From assembly GCA_015039465.1 (NCBI GenBank), contig MU130154.1, positions 248,001 through 312,000 of the forward strand: a stretch of DNA of 64,000 nt, given 5' to 3'. The position numbers were made by a program, and so were the translations under genes. Shown here in pieces: positions 26,837 to 35,565 of the stretch. The stretch comes from Phlegmacium glaucopus. Taxonomy: Eukaryota > Basidiomycota > Agaricomycetes > Agaricales > Cortinariaceae. How positions within the stretch are numbered: the stretch's first letter is position 1; each line of letters opens with the position of its first letter. The notes under the pieces were generated by a model that was given only the letters and a program-made list of their open reading frames with translations, made no database searches and was not told the DNA's origin.

Positions 26837-28823
26837 ATGTCAGGATCTCTCAACTGTCATACCTGCAAGACCTCCCTCAGCTCGAAAATCACTGTGAGTG
26901 ATAGGAATGGTAACAAGGGGAAATACTATATCAGCGTATGTCCTTTATACGCTTAAGGTTGTTTTTTGCTAACAAACTATGCTATATAGTGCTCCGGTAC
27001 TGAGGAGAATCCTCATGTCCAGTTTTTTCGTTTCATCGAAGATCTGCACCCATCTGCACCACCTCAGACACCACTTCACACTACCGACCCACAGCCAACA
27101 CTCATGACAAGAACAATGTCACAGCAGCACGTATCTGGAGAAATCCAGGGTCGATGTGCAGTATTGGGGTGCGCCAAACGCCGCGTCAATATCAAATGTG
27201 TGCGTAGTGCCTGCGCAACTCATTGCCGGGCTCTGGGTGGATGTCCAGTGAATCTACACCAGCATGATGGAACCATATCGATGCCTTCAAGCTCCCAGTC
27301 CTTCGAAACTACTTCTGCCTTGCCTTGGAGTCACCCCCCTCTCACAACCTTTCCTGTTCCCACACCAACCTTTCCACCCCTTCGTATCGCGGCTTCTTTG
27401 CCTCTGGTACCAGTGTTTATCCCGACAGCCAGCTCATCCATCGACCAACCAATTTCCATGCCAGATGAACAGTTGTCCTTGTATCCAGCATCGCCATCTC
27501 TCATGCTTCCTAGAGAAGCGCCTACCGTTGTTTCCTCATTCCCCACACAAATTGTAGCTGAGCCACCTTCATCTATGAACCCCCTTCCTAATCCTCGATT
27601 TGCCTCACAAATGCGGCCCATCTTTACCGACCAATCAAAACGTGAGCAGGAGATGCGAGAAAATGCCCGTGTGATAGAGGAACAGCGTCTTGCTGCTATT
27701 AAAAAGGTGAAACATACCATTACCGTATGTGCCTGGCTCGTGGTAGGTCTTCCAAATCAATCTATAATCACTCATATTCACACTGTATTTCAAGGACGGT
27801 GATGGGCCTGAAGAATTCATTCACCAAGGTGGATTTGTTTGGCCTAACTTCTGCATATCAACAGCTGTTCTCGCTGCTGCTGGCTTTCAGACAGCTGATG
27901 AAAATGCCTGGTACCATCTCTACAACCGTCCACGCCGGTCATGGCAACGGTTCAAGGCTAATCATTTCACCCCTGTGGATCTAACAACAACAGAGATCCT
28001 CATCAAAGCTGTCAACGTGAAGACCTGTGCCCGACTTGATGAGTACCTTACTGATGGTATGAAAGCCGCTATCCCACCACACTTTCGAACTGACCTTCAT
28101 GGCGAGCGAGAAAGTGTCAAGGCCAAACTTGACCATAGGTTTCTGCAATTGAACCCATCTACCCTTTTCCCTCCAACAACCCCTAAACGTAAATCCAAAC
28201 AAGCCTGCAAGATACCCACTGCACAAACCCTGAAGCAACCGCCATTGCCAAAATCTCGTGCAAACATACAAACTACCCCCATCTCCATCTCCTCATCATC
28301 ACCTTCACCTTTCCGCCCTCAAGGCGACATCACCGACCTCACGGACAGTGAGTCTTCTGACATCTACTGCACACCTGTCAAACGTCGCAAGGTCACAGTA
28401 AAGCATGAACGACACACCTCACCACTTGCTTCCAGCACTATCCAAGCAGAGAAAAGGCAGTGGCTGTCAGACTACCCTGTTCTCGATGTCGTCCACATTC
28501 TTCATAGCTGTAAACCCCCTCCATCGCGAACCACTATTGCCCAACATTTCTATTCCTTGACTGGAATTCCTTTCAAGAGCTCAACCTACTACGATGCATG
28601 GTCTAGGTGGGATGAAGCAACCCAAGAGCAGCGAGACAATGCAGAAGGGTATAGCCTTTGGAAAAACTTTGCGGTTCAGGTTCCACTCAAGAAAACGAAG
28701 CTCAAGGTGGCTCGTCAACGAGTTCTGCGGCGCCAACATACTGCCGAGACTCAAGAAAGTGATGGTAGTGTGGATGGTGAATTGTCTTCAGATAGTAGTT
28801 CATTTCCGACTTTGTTCAATTAG
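26837..28823 (+). CDS. KDZ accessory gene: GRF-like zinc finger plus Cys/His cluster
   Basis: Three exons: 26837-26935, 26990-27742 and 27795-28823 (about 626 residues), with in-frame GT..AG introns. The N-terminus (CHTCK, then VSDRNGNKGKYYIS, CSGTEENPHVQFFRF) has the C-x2-C...C...FF/W layout of a GRF-type zinc finger. A second cluster (CAVLGC, IKCVRSAC, ATHCRALGGC, NLHQHDG) resembles the Cys-rich clusters in KDZ-associated proteins. A Pro/Ser-rich linker, a coiled coil (REQEMRENARVIEEQRLAAIKK), a Trp-rich block (WYHLYNRPRRSWQRF), a SIM-like GDITDLTDSESSD and a C-terminal DNA-binding-looking region (TTIAQHFYSLTG) follow. I do not know its function. Position inside the inverted repeats makes it a transposon-carried gene rather than a host gene. 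Confidence 0.72.
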
Positions 28824-28935
28824 CCTCTTTTTATAATTCGTTCGAGCCATATTCTTATTATCTGCCTAGCCAATAGGATACTCTGTTTTGTAGCAACTAG
28901 TCATTGATATGTATGAATTTTTGAACTGTTTCATC

Positions 28936-28940
28936 TACTG
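28936..28940. repeat. Target-site duplication of the chromovirus, left copy
   Basis: TACTG directly before the 5' LTR; the same five bases follow the 3' LTR at 35557-35561. Five bp is the normal length for Ty3/Gypsy integrases. Confidence 0.92.
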
Positions 28941-29353
28941 TGTTAGGGGACACCCGACTTTAACCCAAACCTCAACTCTAGAATCATACACCCCACCTTT
29001 CCGACGACCTCCGACCTTCCGTCCAACTCCGCTTCCGTCACCGGTTGACTCCGGAATCCCGTAGTTCCGCTCCGACTCCGGTCCTCCGATTCACTCCGTC
29101 TTTTATTTCTATTTTTCATATCGCACCACTTCTTATTTAATTAATTAATTATTATCGTATCATTCCTTTATTTATTTTATATCTCCGTTATGTCCATATT
29201 AGTACTTAAACACCCCCAGCCTAGCAGGGATCCCCATCCTTTCCTCTTTGGATCCCCTGCTAGGTAAGTCACTTGTAGATATCTTTTCTGAAATATTATT
29301 AACTTTGGATCCCCTGCTAGCTTGACTAAGTCAGCGTTGCAGTTGCCCTAACA
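28941..29353 (+). repeat. 5' LTR, 413 bp
   Basis: Begins TGTTAGGGGA and ends GCCCTAACA. I found no difference from the 3' LTR when reading the two side by side. Within it are an AT-rich run (29139-29158), a stem-loop (29220-29264) and an 18-bp direct repeat (29246-29263, 29303-29320). Confidence 0.95.
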
Positions 29354-29365
29354 TTAGGAAAGGAT
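29236..29365 (+). promoter_or_regulatory. Self-primer and primer-binding site
   Basis: Three bases after the 5' LTR lies AGGAAAGGAT (29356-29365). It is exactly complementary to ATCCTTTCCT (29236-29245) inside the LTR. The LTR copy sits in the loop of an inverted repeat, CCTAGCAGGGATCC (29220-29233) with GGATCCCCTGCTAGG (29250-29264). Some chromoviruses (Tf1, Maggy and relatives) prime reverse transcription with the 5' end of their own RNA instead of a tRNA. This layout fits that mode. Confidence 0.65.
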
Positions 29366-29462
29366 CTCCTTTTAACGGACCGAGTCCGGTCCGCACAGTG
29401 GAACGATAGTCCGATTTACAGCCCCCGATTCGGGCCAATCAGACTCCGTACACTCCCAGACC

Positions 29463-30452
29463 GTGGCTCCCTCCTTGTCTTCACAGCACGCATCTCCGAG
29501 CGGCTCCTTCCTATCAGCCATGGACGATGAACGCACCGCCCAGCTGGAAAGAGAAGTCGTCCTATTGCGAGCTCGGGACATCGAATACCAAAACAGATTC
29601 GACCAAATCATGGAGACAATCCATCGACTCGTTCCGAATGTACAATCACCTGTACCACAACAAAAGGTTCCCCCTCAAACCGAAAACATACCCCGGACGC
29701 GCTCTGCAAGGCCGGCATTCCCAACGGAGTTTGACGGAGAACGATCCAAAGGAACAGCATTCCTTCACTCCTGCCAAACGTACATCCGGCTTTGTTCCGA
29801 TGAATTCTCGGACGAGCAAACAAAAATCATCTGGGCCATGTCCTACATGAAATCCGGAAGAGCATCAAAGTGGGCAGCCAGAGTTTTCCGATGGGAAACG
29901 GAAAACCCTGAGTCAACCCGGTTCCTGGATTGGGCTGATTTCCGAGACGACTTCAAAAAAGAGTTCTGTCCCGCAAATGCGGACTCGGTTGCCATCAACC
30001 GACTAGAGTCAACTGGATATTTCCAGAAAACACGGTCTTTGGAAGAATATGTGGATGAATTCCAAGACCTAATCACGGATTCTGGATACACTGATCCAAA
30101 AACTATCGTAGTAAAATTCCGAAGAGGCCTGAATGCCCAGATTCAGAACTCCATTGCTACAATGGCTTCCGGAAGACCATCCGATACAGATCCGACGGGA
30201 TGGTACAGAATGGCACGGACAATAGACGAAAACCGAGCTACTAACGAGGCCTTCCAGTCAGCTTACAAAAGTCCGGCAGCAACCACTTCTCGACCAATCG
30301 GTACTACCACACTCCGATTCAGTCCGTCAAATCCACCACAGAGGAACGCACACCTCGTGCCAACTCCGGGAAACCCTGTACCCATGGATATTGATGCGGC
30401 CCGAAAAGCAGGCTCTGTACCGCTGTCATGCTTCCGGTGCGGACCGGAGTAA
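29463..30452 (+). pseudogene. gag, truncated at the zinc knuckle
   Basis: Gag forms the particle that packages the retrotransposon RNA. The 330-residue frame carries the retrotransposon-gag core (for example WADFRDDFKKEFCP and YFQKTRSLEEYVDEFQDLI). It starts within a long open frame at ATG 29463; a second ATG is at 29520. Near the C-terminus the CCHC zinc knuckle begins (CFRCG) but a TAA at 30450-30452 cuts it. The remaining ligands (for example VTKCN) appear just downstream in the same frame, so a single change may have made the stop. A frame continues to about 30658. Product predicted to lack RNA-binding ability unless the stop is read through. Confidence 0.82.
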
Positions 30453-32487
30453 CGTGTGACGAAATGTAACAGGGAGACATTGCGAAAAACGTTTTGACGT
30501 CCGAACAATGTCCAATGACGAACTCCATACCCTCTTGGAGTTCCGGCTAGCCGAATATGACAAAGTGCCTGATCCGGAACCGACGGAACCTTCGGAGAAC
30601 ACTGAACACGAAAGTCAGACCAAAGATTTAAAGGATTTTTGCCAAAACAGCGAGTGAACTGCACGCCCTCGCTGTCAACAACCAACCGGTTCTCTGTTTT
30701 ACATGTAGATAGCATTGATGAAATAGACGAGACGGTTGAAAACATTCAAGTCATACAAACATCAGAAATTCCAAAAAAAATCCGAGTGTTCCAACCCCGA
30801 TGGGAAAGAACCCTCCCAAAAAAGTTCACTATTCGCTCCCTCGATGCTGACTCAAAATCACTGGAACTCAAAGTCAGCATTGAAACGACCGACACCGGAG
30901 AAGTAAACTCCTTTCTGTCCTTAATAGACTCCGGAGCCGACGGAAGGTTTATTGACAGAGACTATGTCAAAACTAACAGGCTCACAACAAAATCCCTGTC
31001 AAACCCGATTCCGGTATTTAACGTTGACGGTACCCCAAATGAAGCCGGATCGATCACAGAAGTGGTTGATCTGATACTCAGGTACAAAGGACACTCCGAG
31101 AGATCCTTGTTCGCAGTCACTGGACTAGGAAAACAAACCTTGATTCTCGGACACTCCTGGCTCAAGATGCACAACCCGGAGATCGACTGGAAAACCAGAG
31201 AAGTAAAAATGTCCCGCTGTCCACCCCGTTGTTGTTCGGAATGCAGGAATGAAATCCGAGAAGAACGAAAAATTCAAAAGGCGGAAATACGCCGAATTGA
31301 AAAATGTTCAACCGGCCCACTTCCGGCTCATGTAGAAGATTGTGATGAGGAGGATGAGGAGGAAAGTAGCCCAAACCCTGAATTCGAGGATGGCGACAGA
31401 ATATTCGCCACCAGCCTACTACCACCGCAGGCAGATATCCGAGCCACCTCCACCATCTCCCAACGTCTTGCAGAAGCTTTCCAGCGCAACACACAATCCA
31501 AAACAAAAGAAGGAGTTCCGGATTATCTCCGAGAGTTCGATAGTGTTTTCGCCAAAGAATCTTTTGATATCCTACCTGATCCGAAACCTTGGGACCACGC
31601 AGTAGAACTTATTCCGGGAGAAAAACCATCAGGTTGCAAGGTCTATCCTCTAGCTCCGACGGACTACAAAAGGAACTTGACGCATTCCTCCAGGAGAATT
31701 TAAACTCTGGACGCATCCGACCTTCCAAATCTCCAATGGCATCTCCGGTTTTCTTTATCAAAAAGAAAGACGGAAGTCTTCGGCTTGTTCAGGACTATCA
31801 AGCTCTCAACGCAATCACCATCAAAAACAAGTACCCACTTCCCCTCATTTCGGAACTGATTACCCAACTCCGGGGCGCTAAATACTTTACTAAGTTGGAT
31901 GTCCGATGGGGTTTTAACAACGTCCGAATGAAGGAAGGGGACAAATGGAAAGCAGCTTTCCAAACCAATTGGGGATTATTTGAACCCCTGGTTATTGTTC
32001 TTTGGCCTCACCAACAGTCCGGCTACTTTCCAAACAATGATGAATGACATCTTCCGCAAACTTATAATGGAAGGGGTTGTAGTGGTCTACCTTGATGATA
32101 TCCTGATATTCACGGAGACACTAGAGGAACACCGGTCTCTAACTCGGAGAGTACTGGAACTTTTACGAAAGCATAAACTCTTCCTAAAACCGGACAAGTG
32201 TGAATTCGAACAAACCAAGGTGGAATACCTCGGAGTCATAATATCTCATAACTCCGTCGAGATGGACCCTGTAAAGTTGCTGGAGTAGCGGAATGGCCAA
32301 TTCCAACAAACAAAAAGGAAGTCCAGTCATTTCTAGGCTTTACCAACTTTTACCAAAGGTTCATCCAAGACTTTTCTCATCACGCCCGTCCCTTGTTCGA
32401 TCTCACTAAAAGTGACGTTAAATGGAAATGGAATACGGAAGAGCAGTTGGCGTTCGATTCTCTCAAAAACTTGATCACTTCAACCCC

Positions 32488-32682
32488 GATTCTAGCCTCT
32501 CCGGACAACTCCAGACCGTTCCGCATCGAAGCAGACAGTTCCGACTTTGCAACCGGAGCTGTACTCTCCCAACAATCCCTCGATGATGAGAAATGGCACC
32601 CAGTCGCGTTCCTGTCTAAATCCTTGTCTCCGGTCGAACGGAACTACGAGATCCATGACAAAGAGATGCTAGCGATCATCCG
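32488..32682 (+). repeat. RNase H segment, first copy of a 195-bp direct repeat
   Basis: Matches 33059-33253 with about three differences, all in the first 50 bases. The two copies flank the 376-bp insertion. Confidence 0.9.
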
Positions 32683-33058
32683 AAAAAAAAAAAAAAAAAA
32701 AAAAAAAAGGCGTCATCGTCTGGGCCAGCGTCTGGCGAAAGATCCATTGGCACAAGTTACACAGGTTAGAATAATCGAATGATATACCCATGCCAAGAAT
32801 GATTGTATGGGCATTTTGGTAGTCAAAGGATCGCCTTGAACAAATCCGGCAAGAGACCTGACTACTTCCGGATTTTTGTCATGTCTTCAGGATATTACTC
32901 ACTTGTCATAAAATACATAAATCGAATTTATTTCAACAAAAAAAAGAAAAATACGCACTTGATTACCGACGCCGAACTTCGAGGTAACCGTCTCTCCATC
33001 CATGGTAGTTGCTCGATCGGGCCCTGTCTTTATTTCTACTATCAAAACTGTGTTCGTT
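32683..33058. other. Foreign insert in RNase H: 26-A run plus antisense host-gene fragment
   Basis: Starts with 26 A residues (32683-32708). The rest does not look like retroelement. On the minus strand it reads as exon-like DNA (VEIKTGPDRATTMDGE), followed by a GTGCGT donor and a CAG acceptor before a second exon-like stretch (FVQGDPLTTKMPIQSFLAW). It therefore looks like unspliced genomic DNA of a host gene in antisense orientation. The gene was not identified and it is not found elsewhere in this window. Confidence 0.7.
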
Positions 33059-33253
33059 GATTCTAGCCTCTCCGGACAACTCCAGGCCATTTCGCATCGA
33101 AGCAGACAGTTCCGACTTTGCAACCGGAGCTGTACTCTCCCAACAATCCCTCGATGATGAGAAATGGCACCCAGTCGCGTTCCTGTCTAAATCCTTGTCT
33201 CCGGTCGAACGGAACTACGAGATCCATGACAAAGAGATGCTAGCGATCATCCG
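33059..33253 (+). repeat. RNase H segment, second copy of the 195-bp direct repeat
   Basis: Continues in frame into the rest of RNase H (ALEEWRHFFEGAEHKCEIWT), so this copy is the one in its normal context. About three base differences from the first copy. Confidence 0.9.
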
Positions 33254-33386
33254 AGCCCTAGAAGAGTGGAGACACTTCTTCGAAGGAGCGGAACACAAGT
33301 GTGAGATCTGGACTGATCACAAGAACTTGGAATACTTCATGACAGCCAAAAAGCTCAATCGGAGACAAGCCCGTTGGTCATTGATC

Positions 33387-33445
33387 CTAGCCCGGTTGAT
33401 TTCTTGTATATAAACACCAACCTCCGATCTAGCCCGGTTTGATTT
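33387..33445 (+). repeat. Short 42-bp tandem duplication in pol
   Basis: CTAGCCCGGTTGATTT (33387 on) recurs as CTAGCCCGGTTTGATTT (33429 on). The duplication brings a stop (end of the 33413 frame) and separates RNase H from the integrase frame. Confidence 0.8.
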
Positions 33446-33449
33446 CCTC

Positions 33450-35267
33450 ATGCACCACAGACCAGGCAAAAGCATGGGAAAACCAGACGCCTTGTCCAGA
33501 CGAGCGGATCACAGAACCGGAACTGGTGACAATGACAACATCACACTCCTAACCCCAGGCTTTTTCGCGATTCGGGCCTTAGAAGGACTGGAAGTCATAG
33601 GAGAAGAACGAGACGTCTTGAAAGACATCCGGAAGGGCACCCGAGAAGGTGTAAAAGAAGAGGCCATAGCTAAAGTGGTAAAGGAGTTGAAAACCACTCA
33701 CACACGATCCGTCCGATCAGCGGAATGGTCTCATGACAATGACATCCTCTCCTTCCAAGGAAAAATCTACGTTCCGGACATGTTTGACTTACGAAGACGG
33801 ATCATATCCCTCTGCCATGACACCCTAATTGCTGGACATCCAGGAAGATGGAAGACCCTCAAACTCGTATCCCGAAACTATTGGTGGCCACAGATGTCCA
33901 GATATATCGGAAAATATGCCTCAACCTGTGACCTGTGTCTTCGGACTAAGGCTCAAAGACGCCACCCAGTCGGTGAACTCCATCCCCTCCCAATTCCAAA
34001 AGCTCCATGGGACACAATCAGTGTGGACTTCATAGTGGAACTTCCAGAGTCTTCAGGATACGACTCGGTAATGGTAGTAGTTGATTCGGTCACCAAACGA
34101 GCTCATTTTGCACCAACCCTTACTACCACCTCCGCATCCGGAACAGCACGCCTTTATATCCAACATGTCTGGAAACATCATGGACTACCCCGGAGAGTGG
34201 TATCAGACAGAGGACCACAGTTCGTAGCGGAATTCACGCGTGAGCTCTACCGGATCCTCGGAATTAAGTTAGCAGCCACTACCGCCTATCATCCGCAAGG
34301 AGACGGCCAGACGGAACGAGTAAATCAGGAATTGGAACAGTATCTCCGACTCTTTACAAACCAGCGACAAACCAATTGGGCTGAACTCCTTCCCCTTGCG
34401 GAATTCCAGTACAATAATCATGTCCACTCTGCCACACAGCACCCACCTTTCCTCCTAGACTCCGGACGAATCCCCCGAATGGGTTTTGAACCAAACCAAC
34501 CGGAATCCCGAATGGAGTCCGTTAATGAATTCACGGAACGAATGCGGAACACCCTAGATGAAGCGAAAGCAGCACTGGTCAAGTCTAAAGACGACATGGC
34601 AAGATATTATAATCAGAAAAGGACTTCGGCACCGGAATACAAACCGGGAGACAAAGTATACCTGGATGCCAGCGACATACAAACAACGAGACCATCCAGG
34701 AAATTGTCCCATCGGCACCTAGGCCCCTTTCCGATCGAAGAACGAGTCGGCAACAACGCTTACCGACTCCAACTTCCCTTGTCCATGAAACGACTCCATC
34801 CGGTCTTCAACGTAGTCAAACTAACTCCAGCCCCGATAGACCCGATCCCTGGAAGACGCATTCCGACTCCCCCACTTCCGGAAATCATTGATGGAGAAGA
34901 GGAGTGGGTCGTCGAGGAAATCCTCGACAGCAGAGTTATAAACAGGAGATTCCGATACCTCGTGAAGTGGCAAGACTTCGGAATCGAACATAACACCTGG
35001 GAGCCTCGGGAAAACATACATGCCCCCGAATTAGTTGCGGAATTCCACAAGAAGTACCCCGGAGCTCCTAAGCACATCAGGATGGCCAAATTCGAACAGT
35101 TTCCTTTCGTGCCGGGACGTCACCTACCGAAGGGGGGGATGGATGTTAGGGGACACCCGACTTTAACCCAAACCTCAACTCTAGAATCATACACCCCACC
35201 TTTCCGACGACCTCCGACCTTCCGTCCAACTCCGCTTCCGTCACCGGTTGACTCCGGAATCCCGTAG
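33450..35267 (+). CDS. Integrase with C-terminal chromodomain
   Basis: A 605-residue uninterrupted frame with ATG at 33450 (MHHRPGKSMG). In the full element it would be the end of the pol polyprotein, not a separate protein. Zinc-binding HHCC domain: CHDTLIAGHPGRWKTLK and STCDLC. Catalytic D,D,E: VDFIVEL, VVSDRGPQF and GDGQTERVNQELE. A chromodomain follows near residues 490-540 (EEEWVVEEIL, RYLVKWQDF, HNTWEPREN); chromodomains in this position guide integration to histone-marked chromatin. The frame runs into the 3' LTR and stops at 35265-35267. Confidence 0.92.
   Translation: MHHRPGKSMGKPDALSRRADHRTGTGDNDNITLLTPGFFAIRALEGLEVIGEERDVLKDIRKGTREGVKEEAIAKVVKELKTTHTRSVRSAEWSHDNDILSFQGKIYVPDMFDLRRRIISLCHDTLIAGHPGRWKTLKLVSRNYWWPQMSRYIGKYASTCDLCLRTKAQRRHPVGELHPLPIPKAPWDTISVDFIVELPESSGYDSVMVVVDSVTKRAHFAPTLTTTSASGTARLYIQHVWKHHGLPRRVVSDRGPQFVAEFTRELYRILGIKLAATTAYHPQGDGQTERVNQELEQYLRLFTNQRQTNWAELLPLAEFQYNNHVHSATQHPPFLLDSGRIPRMGFEPNQPESRMESVNEFTERMRNTLDEAKAALVKSKDDMARYYNQKRTSAPEYKPGDKVYLDASDIQTTRPSRKLSHRHLGPFPIEERVGNNAYRLQLPLSMKRLHPVFNVVKLTPAPIDPIPGRRIPTPPLPEIIDGEEEWVVEEILDSRVINRRFRYLVKWQDFGIEHNTWEPRENIHAPELVAEFHKKYPGAPKHIRMAKFEQFPFVPGRHLPKGGMDVRGHPTLTQTSTLESYTPPFRRPPTFRPTPLPSPVDSGIP
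35130..35143 (+). promoter_or_regulatory. Polypurine tract
   Basis: An uninterrupted purine run (AAGGGGGGGATGGA) touches the 3' LTR at 35144. This is where plus-strand DNA synthesis would start. Confidence 0.85.
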
Positions 35268-35556
35268 TTCCGCTCCGACTCCGGTCCTCCGATTCACTCC
35301 GTCTTTTATTTCTATTTTTCATATCGCACCACTTCTTATTTAATTAATTAATTATTATCGTATCATTCCTTTATTTATTTTATATCTCCGTTATGTCCAT
35401 ATTAGTACTTAAACACCCCCAGCCTAGCAGGGATCCCCATCCTTTCCTCTTTGGATCCCCTGCTAGGTAAGTCACTTGTAGATATCTTTTCTGAAATATT
35501 ATTAACTTTGGATCCCCTGCTAGCTTGACTAAGTCAGCGTTGCAGTTGCCCTAACA
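35144..35556 (+). repeat. 3' LTR, 413 bp
   Basis: Same length and, on reading, same sequence as the 5' LTR; TACTG follows at 35557-35561. It ends 9 bp before the stop codon of the KDZ transposase gene, which is transcribed toward it. Confidence 0.95.
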
Positions 35557-35561
35557 TACTG
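35557..35561. repeat. Target-site duplication of the chromovirus, right copy
   Basis: TACTG, identical to 28936-28940. Confidence 0.92.
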
Positions 35562-35565
35562 CGCT

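Larger units (their letters stand above)
30639..33413 (+). pseudogene. pol N-terminal part: protease, reverse transcriptase, RNase H (broken)
   Basis: Protease active site LIDSGADGRFID (near 30924). RT domain: [33 protein letters not shown], and the catalytic box VVVYLDDILIF (near 32082) are all present. RNase H: FRIEADSSDFATGAVLSQQS and KSLSPVERNYEIHDKEMLAI. Frame changes lie at about 31660-31680, 31985-32000 and 32265-32288. RNase H is split by 376 bp of foreign sequence starting with an A-run, and its first part is repeated after it. The catalytic residues are therefore intact but spread over four or more frames. I describe the breaks only. Confidence 0.88.
28941..35556 (+). mobile_element. 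Ty3/Gypsy chromovirus (chromodomain LTR retrotransposon)
   Basis: A complete 6,616-bp insertion with two 413-bp LTRs, TG..CA ends, an 8-bp inverted repeat at the LTR tips (TGTTAGGG/CCCTAACA) and a 5-bp target duplication. Internal order is gag, protease, reverse transcriptase, RNase H, integrase with C-terminal chromodomain, then a polypurine tract. This is the order of fungal chromoviruses. gag and the protease-RT-RNase H part contain a stop, several frameshifts, a 376-bp insertion and a small duplication, so it cannot make all its own proteins; the integrase frame is intact. It sits between the two convergent genes of the KDZ element. Confidence 0.95.

Noticed and set aside
29354..29375. 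tRNA-type primer-binding site
   Set aside because: I could not match the bases after the LTR to the 3' end of initiator methionine tRNA; the internal complement in the LTR explains them better.
32683..32708. A-run read as the tail of a retroposed host mRNA
   Set aside because: The A-run is on the wrong side for the antisense host fragment, which also still holds an intron.
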